Positions 22,932-34,325 of a stretch of 64,000 nucleotides of DNA are shown piece after piece. The stretch is from Carposina sasakii (lineage: Eukaryota; Arthropoda; Insecta; Lepidoptera; Carposinidae). The notes below the pieces were generated by a model that had not been told where the DNA came from, did no database searches, and worked only from the letters and a program-made list of their open reading frames with translations. Each line of letters opens with the position of its first letter. Within the stretch, counting starts at the first letter, position 1. Location of the stretch: contig CP053169.1 of assembly GCA_014607495.2 (NCBI GenBank), positions 868,001 to 932,000 of the forward strand, written 5' to 3'. The position numbers were made by a program, and so were the translations under genes.

Positions 22932-23961
22932 TAAATCTAATAACTTGGTTAATTAGCCAAATAGTTTAAAAAATTTAATAAACTTAAAATTTGTTCCACC
23001 TGTCCATTTCTGTGTTAGCTATTTACATTAAGAATGGAGAAGGGTAGATATATCTAACTAATTTTAAGTTTATGTCTTACTTTGAATTAGGTGTGACGGT
23101 TAGTTTCGACAACATTATAACCGTTCTCTTGAGGCGTCATTTTATTTAATAATAACCATATTGAAAACCATTGGGTAGTTACGAGTATATACCTTTACCT
23201 GCCTAACTTGTATTTAACTAAACTGCGAAGCTTTAAACTTTAAAATTAAAAGTAGGTAGGTACCTCCTTATTAGATTATTATTAGGTAGAAATAGAGAAT
23301 GAGTGCATTCATTTAAAACGCAATAAGACATCTTAAATCCTAAATAAATCAACAAAGTATCACATAAATAATGGATAATAGGGTGCTCTAGTTAAATTAA
23401 GAACATGTGTTTTAAATATACAACATTTATCATCAAGTTATAGCGGAGGCAATCATTTACTAATTATAACTAAATAGATAAATATTAATGTTATAATAAA
23501 AAAAAGCCTATCTAAAAATGCGAAAATCTTTAGCTATTTCGAAGTAGCGCCATCTAGCGCGCAATAGCGGTACTGATTTTGTTCTTTAAAAGGGGAGGTA
23601 CGACATTACCGTGCCATCATGATAATGTATCAACGTAGATTTATAGAACTTTTACTTTTAACCTTACAATAAAACTATACCGCGTAGGTAATGAAAATAA
23701 CTTAAAAAATTTATATAGTATATAAAATAGATCAATTTACCTAAGTACCTATAATCAGTGGAACTGAAAACGTGTGCATTTTTTACGATACCTACCCACC
23801 TACAAGCAATAGTTATTTTTTAAACCTAGATATTCATAAAATCATATTGTTCATTCTTTTACAGAAGCTTAATTTTTTGCCCACCTAAATATTTTATGTA
23901 TAAATTATTTTTCCTGAATTAGGTGAATCTTAAGTTTTATTATCTACTAGCAAAGCTACTA

Positions 23962-24447
23962 GTGGACGCCCGCGACTCCGTCCGCGTGGACTACAAAAAA
24001 AACAAAATCTCGAAATTATCCGGGATAAAAACCTTTTCCTGGGATACAAAAGTAGCCTATATATTAAGTGGGACCTGTCACAATATATTCCTGAAAACTC
24101 CATCGAAATCTGTTCGGCCTTTTCTGAGATTAGCGTGTACAAATGCACAGACGAACAGACAGACAAAAATTCCAAAAATCATTCTTTTCAATACTAACCG
24201 AACTTGTACATCTCAACTATACCCTCAAAATTGGTCAGAAGTGGCACCATGCGGTTCTATGGTGCCCTTGGTGCTCTACCTATCCCGTAAGGGATGAAAG
24301 CGTGATTATATGTATGTATGTATATATGTGTGTATGTATCATTCTTTTGGGTACTATTGCGTTGATAAAGGTCTCCTATAATATTTTTTCTCTTATATCT
24401 TCCATGTACAGACAGCGATCCGTTACATTTTTATTATATGTATATAG
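23962..24447 (+). mobile_element. GTGGACGCC retroposon interrupted by another repeat
   Basis: The left part 23962-24188 and the right part 24349-24447 form one long-subfamily copy when the insertion at 24189-24337 and one copy of its duplicated site are removed. It begins GTGGACGCCCGCGACTCCG and ends CGTTACATTTTTATTATATG. Confidence 0.7.
24189..24337 (+). mobile_element. 5'-truncated TATG-tailed retroposon, nested
   Basis: Contains CTAACCGAACTTGTACATCT, TTGGTCAGAAGTGGCACCAT, CCCGTAAGGGATGAAAGC and a long TATG tail. ATCATTCTTTT occurs at 24178-24188 and 24338-24348, an 11-bp target duplication that proves insertion into the older repeat. Confidence 0.8.
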
Positions 24448-26510
24448 ATTACATCTATAAAAGTAGGTAAAGCTGAGAGATTCTATATTAAATTGGCTTC
24501 AGCAAATTTTTGGATAGAGTACCTACTTACTAGTAACTTAATATAATATGTTATCGATTAGTTTCAGGGCCCTAAGCTAAATTATACGCAGGTATAAAAC
24601 TATCTAACACTAAACATAGTCTACCAGCCTACTCCACAATACAATTCTCTAACTACCTACACTTTTTACCAGTAAAACAATGGAAATATCTGCAGATAAC
24701 ATGCAAAAAAAGTAAATATTTCCACCTATTAACACTACTAAGATAAAATATCAACAGCTAGGTATTAGCGATTATCATTTCGCGGAACTAATATTATTAC
24801 CTTTTGTCAAATAAGTCTTGGTATAAAACTAAAAGAAATCTCATTGAAAACTGTTATTATGTCATAATCACGCAATGACTGTAGCGCCGCCATTTTTGCA
24901 ATACTTTTTAGACACATCATAGGCACCATAATCGACTATGTCAGCACATCTCGAATGCTTTCTCACGTATCGATAGAAACAATAAGCGATTTATACTCAT
25001 TCGATTCACAGTTAATCGATTGCGTTACTTTTTAAGCGATTAGGAGTCGACTTGGCGAATTTGGGGTAAAGGTAACTGTAACAGCTAGTTATAGATTTTT
25101 TTCTTATTTGAAGTGAAGTTTTTTCAAATCTTTTCCAATATCAAAAACATGCTACATGAATTTTTTTTTTAAGTTTTGGCCATTCGATATTAGAATAGTT
25201 ATATTTTTGTTATGATTTTTTTTATAACTTTTGTTTTTATTTCACCAATATGACTGTTTTACTGTTAATGATATCTTACTAAATAAATTCAATGGGAAAA
25301 TATTAAGGTAATTCTAATGAAATTGAATAAATATTTCGTCAAGAGACTTAGCTATTTCTAAATTCAACTCGTGAAATATCTTCAAACGCCGAGATACGGA
25401 AATAAAGTTATTTAAATATAGATTACGAGGCACAGTTTTGGTCACGACAATATTGTAAAAATATCTTCTAAAATACAAACAACATTGCTTGGAACATAGA
25501 AGAAACATGAACATGGAGCACAAATCATTGTAACACAAAATTTTATTTTTGGTAGTAAATGACTATAAAGGATATGTAACAATTTTATTATTTTATTATT
25601 GCACCTAAATTGTTTAATATAAACAATATTTTATGACTTAACGAGATATTATGAAAATGGTTTATTTTGAAACACTGTCTATCTGTGACAGGTATGAAAA
25701 AAAATGTAGGTAAATAATAGGTACTTAGAGTTTACCTATTAGGTAGTAAGTTTAAGTTTAATTTTAAATGATACTGACAAGTTATATCTACGAAATACTT
25801 CGATTATTTTAACATACTTATTGATTTTCTTTAACAACATAATTTTTCCGAATAAGAAAAATGTCGGAAAGTCTAAGAAAATGAAATACCTATAACATGA
25901 ATATTTACCCATTACACTGCCAATTTAACTTTTCCTATTTCACATGTAAATTGAAGTAGTAGGTATTTTCAATCAGACAACACTTCCCCAAATAAGCCAC
26001 AAACAAAACAATGTTATTTCCAACGTCTGCAGCACGGCGGACGATATCCGTCGCGTGACTTACTAATTAGCTGATCTCATTGAACTGGGCCCAGCTGAGG
26101 ACACTTGTCTTTTTACAATCAAGAGTTGGTTTTAACGTCGTTAATTTTGTTATTGTTATTTTTTTTCGGTTTCGTATAAGTTTATTCTAAACATTTTTTC
26201 TTAAGTTTCATCAGTCACTACATTTAAAAAATTTCAATGTATTATCTTCCTAAGAATAAAATTAAAAATACATATAAACTTAAGTCTTAAAATTGTAATT
26301 GTGTACTTCCCTATAATTATTAAATAGTGACTTCGAGCTATACAATCCGTAATTAAATTTCTTATTAGACTCTACATGTAGAGTCAATAATCCAATAAGG
26401 TTCACTGATTGATAAGTTACTACATATTTTTGCAAATCCAATGACACACCTACAATTTCCCTAAAATATTCTTACGTTTCCATCACACTGAGAAAAAGAA
26501 AATCACTTAC
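24448..26510. other. AT-rich stretch next to the candidate leader exon
   Basis: No repeat family or coding exon recognised. ATCGAT-type motifs cluster at 24955-25050. A GC-richer patch lies at 26030-26105 (CGGCGGACGATATCCGTCGC). It would be the 5' part of intron 1. Confidence 0.35.
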
Positions 26511-26934
26511 AATTTATTTTCGGAGGACTTGAGAACAATCACACTAATGGGTAATGTCTGCCCACAAAACACTTGCAAGTCAAAATAACACAAGAACTCG
26601 TAAAGTCCTTCAAATAATGCCCGTTCAATATGCTCACAACGTCTTCAATCAACAAAATAAGTTGAGATATAAATTCAAAACACAGTCTTATACGCCCAAA
26701 AATAATCCCAAGTCCATGCGAAAACAAAACAATAACATCACACACAAAGTTCACAACGGGTCGGTGCAATAAAAAAAAATTAATAATAATCAATGCACAA
26801 ATTAATAGTTCACTATTCACAATCGATTATCGGTCGAACGATTTTGATCCGATTAATAATTATTACGTAAGGTGATCCTTGCACCGTGTGGGACGCGTGG
26901 TCGCGGGCGCGCGTCGGAGCGGCGACACACGACT
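26511..26934 (-). other. Candidate untranslated first exon (5' UTR)
   Basis: Read on the minus strand, this segment runs from a CpG-rich start through AT-rich leader-like sequence to a strong donor ATT|GTAAGTG (intron begins at 26510). A CAGTC initiator-like motif at 26931-26935 is a possible start site. It holds several short upstream ATG frames and a 93-codon open frame without an ATG, which fits a leader better than a protein. It has the same orientation as the coding exon at 10746-11011, so the two may be exons 1 and 2 with an intron of about 15.5 kb. The exact 5' end and the joining are inferred. Confidence 0.42.
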
Positions 26935-27240
26935 GCACTGCGATCCTTCGGCCGAAGCCCCACCAGCGACTACGCGCATCTGAGGCTCACTCCTTGCGGC
27001 CCCGCCCAGTGGGACGCTACTCGGTAGCTAAGATGACCGTCTCCCTCTTGCTCGCTCCGTAACTAAACGGCACTGTCTATCCTTGTCTCGCCCGGCGACA
27101 GTGGGGCGCGCCAATAGGATCGGTTCGGCGGATCGAGTTGAGACGATGAATCGAGATGTGTACTTAGGTATCACTGCACAAGTCCTTTTGTTATAGTCGA
27201 TAATAGGATGCGCTTTTTTGCGACGCGATCGACTCGAGTG
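26880..27240. promoter_or_regulatory. CpG-rich island, probable promoter
   Basis: This stretch is strikingly GC and CpG rich within an AT-rich window and matches none of the repeat families seen here. It holds a GC box (GGCCCCGCCC at 26998-27007), a CCAAT box at 27111-27115 next to GGCGCGCC, and a short palindrome CTTCGGCCGAAG at 26947-26958. It lies just upstream of the candidate leader exon on the minus strand. The promoter could also fire to the right, but I see no exon there. Confidence 0.45.
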
Positions 27241-28414
27241 TTGGACAGTCGGTACAGCTGTTTGTTTACATACAGCCACCGTATTGTGCTGTACCATAAC
27301 AAACACAACTAACTTTATCACTTGTTTGCTGCAATCTCTTTAGTAAAATGTATATAATTTTTTTTCTTAAATTAAAGTAATCTAATACAAAAATATTTTA
27401 CCAATATTAGATATATCATTTAAAATAGTTTTAAACATTAAACAATTTTTTCTATAAAAAATTATAGATACTTAAATTTTATAGGTAGGTACATTATTTT
27501 TTTTCCTACAAAAATATAAGTTTTATCTAAAACTGCACACGTCACCTTGAAAGCAGGGTGCATGTTAAGGGAAAGACGCTGGGGTGATAGCGGGAGGGCG
27601 CGGATGTAGGTCAGTTTTTGTTCGCAATTCGGTTACTGGGTACGATCGCTTTTGCCGGTAGGTAAGTACCGGCATGATTTTGGCGCGTTTACCTTAAATA
27701 TAATTATATTTTTTCAATGTTATTTAATACATAGTAGGAGTAAACAATAAGTTATAATTGGGTAATTGCAATTATAATTATAGAAAATAGATTGCGTTGA
27801 GATTAATCATTAACCTGAATAATAATTTTAACGTACATATTAATTATACTTATACCTAATTAGTTCAATATGCCGTACGTGGCTATCAAAAAGTTTGTGT
27901 TATCAAATTATAAGGGTTTCTTTTCTATACTTAATCAAAAGTTTAAACCTAAAATCAAAAATATTGTTACTAAAAAGAATAAATGCAATTATTGTATAAT
28001 TGTAGATTTTATAGTCTTACACAAAAACTTCGTCAGACTTCCCCATCCTCCTTCACTCACCCGGTTGTTGCGAGCCTCTCGCCAATAGATGGCGGTAGGC
28101 GTCGATTGATGCGTTTATAAAAAACATTTTTGCACTTTTACAGCAGAATTAAAATGTTTCTTAAATGCAATTTTGCTAGTATTTCTTTTTATTATCTGGT
28201 GCTAATTTTGAAAACATAATTTGGTAAATTTTCAGCTCTGGTAAAGGTTTTACCAACATACTAACTCGGTACACTAAGATGTAGAGGTATGTCATTTAAA
28301 AAGTACCTATGAGTGAGTGAGAGGTATACCTAATATCAATACAAAAAGATTTTAATTTTATAAATGGCGTCTATTGCATCGGGCACAATAAATTCGATAC
28401 CTAAACGTTATATA
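27241..28414. other. AT-rich stretch right of the CpG island
   Basis: Nothing coding is supported. A small palindrome TGCCGGTAGGTAAGTACCGGCA-like motif lies at 27652-27675, and a GC-richer patch with CGCCAATAGATGGCGG lies at 28080-28096. Confidence 0.35.
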
Positions 28415-28735
28415 CAGAATGTTTTTTTGGGGCCACCTTTAACGAAGGGTACGTATTCTACACATGGAATAAAGTAAGTTTATGCCAAAAAAAATGCTGG
28501 GATTTTTTTATTTTTTTATTTAAATTCCTTGACAAAAGTGTTTAGAGTTTTTTTTAGACAGAATTTTATTTTTCGTGAAAAAATCCTGCTGGCGTCTATT
28601 GCAGAAAAACGCAGTCTATTTACTCATGGACCCGGAAACTAGCACTTCCCAGGTATGCTTCCATGGAGAAAAATGATCGTGATGATGAGGAGATTCCGTA
28701 GTTTTCGGGAACGTTGACGACCAAAAATCACCCTG
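28415..28735. mobile_element. Foldback family C, copy 1
   Basis: TA-flanked, opening CAGAATGTTTTTTTGGGGCC and closing GTTGACGACCAAAAATCACCCTG. CTTTAACGAAGGGTACGTA, GTCTATTTACTC and TCCATGGAGAAAAATGATCG mark the family. Confidence 0.7.
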
Positions 28736-29425
28736 TATTGAGGAAAAAATAAATTGGACATTGGTCTCTAAGATGAGTAATGTACCTATAAAGTTCTGTA
28801 AATTTGTTGAATATAAATTTAGCTGCTTTGCCAATAAAGTACCTAGGTACTAGTCGTAAAAACCTAGCTAATACCTAGTGTAAAGATAGAGCTATACATA
28901 CATCCAATGACTTATTACCTATTTAAGTACCTAAGGTAGAGCATTGCCTACCAATGCTATGAGTACAGTTCGATTATATTAGTTTAAAAAGCAGTTTTTC
29001 TTATACATATATCTATAATATACCTACAAAATAGCAGGTGTGGCCAAAACGGTGGATTGCGATTGATGCCATGGTGCATGGTGGTGAAGCAAATAGTAAC
29101 TACATAATATTGAACTACGCTTTTCCCATGTAGTACTAGCAGTTGAAATATATAAATAGTCTAATGAAGTCTGCCATTCCTGATATAATATATTTTCAAT
29201 ACGGGCAACTACTAATTACAGTTAATGAACTTTAGTGGCCGCGTTACAATTATTTCCACTAAAACCTATCTGAGCAGCAAATTCAGTGAATTATAAAACG
29301 TTCTTAATTTAAGAAAACACGACCGTTCAAAATTGCAGTGAAAGGCATCTAATCAAGCTCCCGGTGACTAAAGAACGGGATAATTGCGAAGATCGTGCGA
29401 AACTCATTATGTGGAAATAGTCATA

Positions 29426-29490
29426 GGCATGTCGTAAGAGTCGACTAAGGAACTCAGGACCATTCTCTCGGGCGATGAGCAACTTGTTAG
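29426..29490 (-). repeat. Repeat family E fragment
   Basis: CATGTCGTAAGAGTCGACTA, AGGAACTCAGGACC and GGGCGATGAGCAACTTGTTA are the complement of the family's centre. Confidence 0.5.
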
Positions 29491-29744
29491 GTTTTTAAGA
29501 CTTCGCGACCTGTGCGCTGGGACCGCTGCCCTGTGACCAGTTGCGCTGGGATATTGTCGCATTAAATGACTTTTTATAGGATGACTGGTAGGGATATGTA
29601 CCAGCAGTGTCCTACTATGATTCTACCTACTAAGGGTTCCAAGTAAGAACCCGCCGCTAAAGAACCCTCGAAAGAACTACGAACAGTCACCTGCCTGGTG
29701 TTCGAGCCTAGTAGACCAATCGGTCGTCAATGAATGGGAACAGT

Positions 29745-29925
29745 GGAGCAAGCACGAACCTCTCGATAGTCCGTAAAGCTTAACATTCAAATCAATTAAA
29801 TTCTTTATTTGTAGTCGTAGGGTTCAGTTGCATGTTATAATTTACAGATTAACACCCATATCTCATAGATTTTGCTTGTGAGACGATAGCGTTACGGCGC
29901 CACGTAAAAAGGTTCATGCTTACTA
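29745..29925. mobile_element. Foldback element with GCACGAACCT ends, copy 2
   Basis: Left end CAAGCACGAACCTCTCGATA and right end CGTAAAAAGGTTCATGCTTA are inverted. Blocks CGATAGTCCGTAAAGC and GATAGCGTTACGGCGCC match 9098-9222 in reverse. About 70 bases between are not in the first copy. Confidence 0.55.
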
Positions 29926-31393
29926 TACTGGACAGGATGAAGAAGATCGAAATATCTAAAGCAAGATCGGCTTTCTTCGTTAATGTCTGTCGTATCATGA
30001 ATGGAAGAACATTTAGCAGAGGGCGTCCTGTTATTAAAAACATCTGTTGTTTGCCATCCTTTCGATTTTGTCTTAGAAAGGGTTGCAATGATGTTAGTGT
30101 GGATATTCCTTTACCTTTTTGCACTCTTATACGCTGCGAGCACGTAAATAAGAATGATAATATTGACTTGCATTATTTTTAAATTGACTATGAGATTTAA
30201 ACTAACAATGTAGTGTTCCTATTCGTTGCTACAGGTACCTACTATTTTTTTTTAATTTTTCGCCTTAAATAACTTTGTTAGTAGGTATATTGATTTAGAA
30301 AGTCTTATAAATCAATAGGATTTCTTATTCAATCGCTATACTAATATGTTCTAGTATTTTGAAAACACAGCCGTATTTATATATTAATATATACATATAC
30401 GTGTCTACCAGCTTCTTAAGTCTGTTACACTACATACGTAAAAAGCTATCAAATTACTTTCCGCGAGTCTACAAGATCTTTTATCTACCAGTCTAGTCTT
30501 ATCCACCCTCATCTTTCCATCAAAACCGAAAGCTGCAAGTTACTTTAAAAAAAAACTGGACAAAAAATTCCTCCTAATGTAAATCTTTCAGATATTTACA
30601 TTTGATTTTTACAGCCCGTCGTGTCGCAGTGTTACCGTATTAATTATTAATTTTCAAATGATTTATTAACGTTGCTTTTTTTTTCAAAAGAAAATTTCTA
30701 TAAAAGTTAATTAGAAATATAAACGTGAGATCCATTGAAAGGGTTCAGCGAAGCAAAATATTAAAGTGACGTGAGATCTGGTTAATTATCGGAAAACGCG
30801 CCATTGATGACAAATTATTTTAATTTTGAAGTGACTGTGTGTTGTTTGTGAGTAGGTTCAGCAATTAATTTTGAAGAATGTCTTTCTGCAATTTATTTTC
30901 AATAGATATTAATATAGTGAATTTGAGAATATTTTATTCATGGTTTGAAATAGACTTGAGATTTTTCAAGCGATTTTGTCGCTCGTGCTGTCCATCGATT
31001 ACCATTATTTTGCGCATGTGGTAGCAATTTTCTGGTTATATTATCTGATTGTGTAAAAAAAATTGAAAATTGGAGGTGTTTGAAGACGCGCTTTCTGTTA
31101 CGATTGGATGCTTTGGAAAAAAATGACAAATGTATTATTAAATTTCTGAAGATGAGTGTACTGTTGTTTTGAGTAGGTAGCATTTAAAATCAAATTTTGA
31201 CATATAGACTTTTAAAGATCGGTCTAAATCTAGTCCCACACTAAGATCCCTAATTTCAATTACATTGATAGCCACTTCAATATTCATCATATCAATGTAC
31301 CTACCTGACATTCTACACTTACCTAAGTAGTGTAGGTAGGTATACGAATTATAAAAAGAATTTAAATATACATTAGCCTCTAAGCAGATTTTG
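29926..31393. other. AT-rich stretch, no gene seen
   Basis: Open frames at 29916-30182 and 30938-31464 lack splice, repeat or family support. A SINE fragment (AGTCCCACACTAAGATCCCT) is at 31232-31256. Confidence 0.35.
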
Positions 31394-31490
31394 TAGACCA
31401 TAGGTTGGTGACCGCAGTATGATTTTCGGACAATGTTGTCAACACAGGAGGCGCTGCTGCCCACCTCCTGGATACCCTTAATCGCCTTTT
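31394..31490 (-). repeat. SINE-like repeat fragment
   Basis: GTTGGTGACCGCAGTATGAT, GTTGTCAACACAGGAGGCGC and TGCCCACCTCC are the complement of the SINE-like family's centre. Confidence 0.6.
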
Positions 31491-32066
31491 ACTAGCACAG
31501 TATTTACGAGTACAGGCAGACACGGGATAGTGCTATTCTGCCGATACAATACAAAAAACCTTTCAAGCCTTTTTATATATTTCGAATACTTACCTACTAC
31601 AAAATACTTCGTTTGATCAAGCAGGTGCTATAACTAGCCGGTTTCGGTTTCCAGAAACCTACTTAACGCCATCATTATAATTACGATAACAGCGATCTGA
31701 TAATTTTGACAGCTCTTTATTACCAATAAATTATCTATATAATCAATTATACAATCTAATCAAATGACATCATTGAATTCAAATAGACTAAAATTACCAT
31801 AGAGTAGACGTAATAAAGAGTTGTCACTTCATAAATATTGATGTCGAGATGCCGCCGGTCGCGGCTCTTTGATCTGTCGCTCGGCATAAAATGTAGGATA
31901 TCACGATTATATCGCTATCCGAATGGAGATTTTAAATGAATTATCCGTGTCATCGTTACGTGTTTTTATGCAAGGTCAGGAGCTTTTTTGCAAAGATGTT
32001 TGGGTACCTTATTATTTACCTACTAGGTGGCTGTTGTCCACGTGGACTATAAAATATAGCCTACTA

Positions 32067-32297
32067 GTGGACGCCCGCGACTTCATCCGCGTGGACTGCA
32101 GAAAAAACAAAATGTCGAAATAATCCGGGATAAAAATATTTTCCCGGGATAATAAGTAGTCTATGCGTTAATCCAGGGTGTCAGCTAACACCGTACCAAT
32201 TTATTTTTAAATCGCTCCAGCCGTTTTTACGTGAAAGACTAACAAACATCCATCCGTCCATACTCACAAACTTTCGCGTTTATAATATAAGTAGGAT
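32067..32297 (+). mobile_element. GTGGACGCC retroposon, short subfamily
   Basis: Starts GTGGACGCCCGCGACTTCAT and ends with the short-subfamily features GTGAAAGACTAACAAACATC, CAAACTTTCGCGTTTATAAT and AAGTAGGAT. A decayed copy of the first block lies just upstream at 32028-32066. Confidence 0.65.
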
Positions 32298-32468
32298 TTG
32301 AGATAGTAGTGATTTACCTAGTACTCGTACCTAGCTATTAGCAATGAGGCTACATATAATACAAGTAGAAGTATTATAAAGGTCTAAGTAAGTAATGACA
32401 TTATTTTATTCATAATTATGAATCGTACGTATGTGGCGGTAGGCTTTCACCTAACTGCGAGTACTATA

Positions 32469-32844
32469 CAGGCTGATTTTTGGTCGTCAACGTCCCCAGA
32501 AAACTACGGAATCTCCTCATCATCACGATCATTTTTCTCCATGGAAGCATACCTGTGAAGTGTCTGGTTTCCAAAATATTAGGGTCCAAAGTTGAGTAAA
32601 TAGACTGCGTTTTTCTGCATAAATGCACATTGACGCGTGTAGCAAGATTTTTTCACGAGAAATAATTAATATATGTCTATGAAAAAACTAGCATAAACAC
32701 TGGACACTATAAATTTCGCCCGATCAAGTAATTAAATTAAAAAAAAAATACATCGTTTCCCAGCATTTTTTTGGCATCAACTTACTTAATTTGATGTATA
32801 GAGTACGTACCCTTCGTTAAGGTAGGCAACGAAAAAACATTCTG
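32469..32844. mobile_element. Foldback family C, copy 2 (reverse)
   Basis: Opens CAGGCTGATTTTTGGTCGTC and closes AACGAAAAAACATTCTG next to TATA. Carries TCATTTTTCTCCATGGAAGC and GTACGTACCCTTCGTTAAGG, the complements of blocks in copies 1 and 3. Confidence 0.7.
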
Positions 32845-33515
32845 TATAAAGGGTTAATTTTAAAACATCAATAACCTCGCAGGACTCTAGATAGCTAGAT
32901 AGCCTGTATGTATGTCATCATAATCATCATCAGCCTATGAAAATGGGCTGATTTTCACACTTAGGTAATATCTAACCTCTTTCGAGGGAATGGATGTAAC
33001 TCTCTTGTAACCATAACGTATCTAGTACAGGGAGTAACAAACGGGGCAGGTACATATTTGAAACGACACTTTATGAAAATAGCTATTCACAAAATTTTAC
33101 ACTCGAAAGACATGTTTTTTTTAAATCGCTTGTCAATCTAACTTGTACCAGCATATTCAAATGATAAACCCAGTTGCAGTAGTGGGTGCCTTTAGTTGAC
33201 AACCAGTCTGTCCGTCTGTTTGTCACACGTGCTCTTCTATTGTGTTTATTACTCTATGACTTGGATCCTATTTGTTCGAAAAAAAAATATGTCATTGTTG
33301 TCAGTATTTTAGTATTTAATGGTTTTACGTTGAGTTAATACTATATCGAATATACCTACATACAGGGTGTGGGTGACAGCCAGGCAAATACTGAAATAAA
33401 ATATCAATAAGAAAATGAAAAAATCATTGGCTAATGTATAGCTATCGGGATGAAAAATAACGTTGCCAATATGTAATTTAGAAAAGAGATGGTAAAATTC
33501 GTCATCCGAGTAATT

Positions 33516-33588
33516 GACCCGGTAGCTCAGTGGTTAGAGCGGCTAGCACGGTTTGCAGTGGTCGTGGGTTCGATTCCCACTCGCGTAA
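33516..33588 (+). tRNA. tRNA-like sequence, probable pseudo-tRNA
   Basis: A box TAGCTCAGTGG and B box GGTTCGATTCC are intact; the D stem GCTC/GAGC and T stem GTGGG/CCCAC pair. The anticodon arm pairs only with a bulged base and the acceptor stem is imperfect (GACCCGG with TCGCGTA). Isotype not assignable. Confidence 0.45.
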
Positions 33589-33634
33589 AGATTTTTTTCC
33601 ATTTTCTTTATTAGTAATTTTATTAAAAAATCTT

Positions 33635-33707
33635 CACCGGCGTGTGATTTGAACTCACGACCACTCGCAAACCGTGCTTTCGCTCTAACCAACTGAGCTG
33701 TCGGGTC
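33635..33707 (-). tRNA. tRNA-like sequence, inverted partner
   Basis: On the minus strand GACCCGACAGCTCAGTTGG, GTTAGAGC and GAGTTCAAATC occupy the A-box, D-stem and B-box places. It is more decayed than its partner at 33516-33588, so the two are not a simple recent inversion. Confidence 0.4.
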
Positions 33708-34137
33708 AATTAATAAATACTGAAATGCTGAACAAGTATCATTCTGTTGAGTTATACGACAGTGTTATTACTCGCAGGAAATGTATTTTTGATTTGATTA
33801 TCTGTGACTAATTAAATGGGCTTATCGATTATTGTATGACACATACGGTTTTTTGGATCACTTGTGACTCTCCATTAGGGTTGATTAGTTATTTGAACTT
33901 TTTTGAGGTCAACTTTTTTTTTTGAAAATCATCTTTTGGTTAAAATTTATTTTTTAAGTCATTATCTAAGGCCTAATTAAACTAACTAAATTATTCGTTC
34001 CATCAAAAGTTTAAAAGATGAAAAAACGTCGGAAAATTTTGGAATTTTCCTGAGAAAATGTTCAGTGTTTTCCGCCTCAGAATCATGGTCTGAAGTCATG
34101 GTATCAATATTTGCCTGGCTGTCACAAACACCCTGTA

Positions 34138-34325
34138 TATACACGGCTTTTTCTCAAAATGGGTTAGTTAGCCAGAACATCGAGATCACGAAGGAGACAC
34201 TACAGCCACGTTTAGTATAGCGGGGATATAAAAAATCAGCGACAAATTGTTAGCTCATTGCCTGAGAGAATGCCCATAAATTTCTTCGTCGACTCTTACG
34301 ACATACGAGTACGCACACATTCGAA
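34138..34325 (+). repeat. Repeat family E copy
   Basis: CACGGCTTTTTCTCAAAATG, AGATCACGAAGGAGAC, TACAGCCACGTTTAGTATAG, TTGTTAGCTCATTGCCTGAG and CGTCGACTCTTACGACAT in family order, directly abutting the family B element. Confidence 0.6.

Larger units (their letters stand above)
11012..26510 (-). other. Inferred intron 1 of the minus-strand gene
   Basis: If the leader exon and the coding exon are joined, this interval of about 15.5 kb is one intron. It begins at the GTAAGTG donor (26510) and ends at the CAG acceptor (11012). It contains many repeats and no further exon that I could support, although alternative first exons cannot be excluded, for example near 14.3-14.7 kb. Confidence 0.35.
33398..33714. 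mobile_element. Insertion carrying two head-to-head tRNA-like sequences
   Basis: AAATACTGAAAT is repeated exactly at 33386-33397 and 33715-33726, and the uninterrupted site occurs at 59495-59506 in another family B copy, so this is an insertion with a 12-bp target duplication. It contains a plus-strand tRNA-like unit (33516-33588), an AT-rich spacer, and a minus-strand unit (33635-33707), which together can fold into one long hairpin. Confidence 0.75.
33363..34135. mobile_element. Terminal-repeat family B, copy 1, with insertion
   Basis: TA-flanked. Opens CAGGGTGTGGGTGACAGCCA, closes TGGCTGTCACAAACACCCTG. Interior marks are TTATACGACAGTGTTATTAC, CTCCATTAGGGTTGATTAG and CGCCTCAGAATCATGGTCTG. 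The left arm is split by the tRNA-like insertion at 33398-33714. No transposase frame. Confidence 0.8.

Noticed and set aside
26539..26820. 93-codon minus-strand frame in the candidate leader
   Set aside because: It has no ATG start and low-complexity hydrophobic content; leader sequence is the simpler reading.
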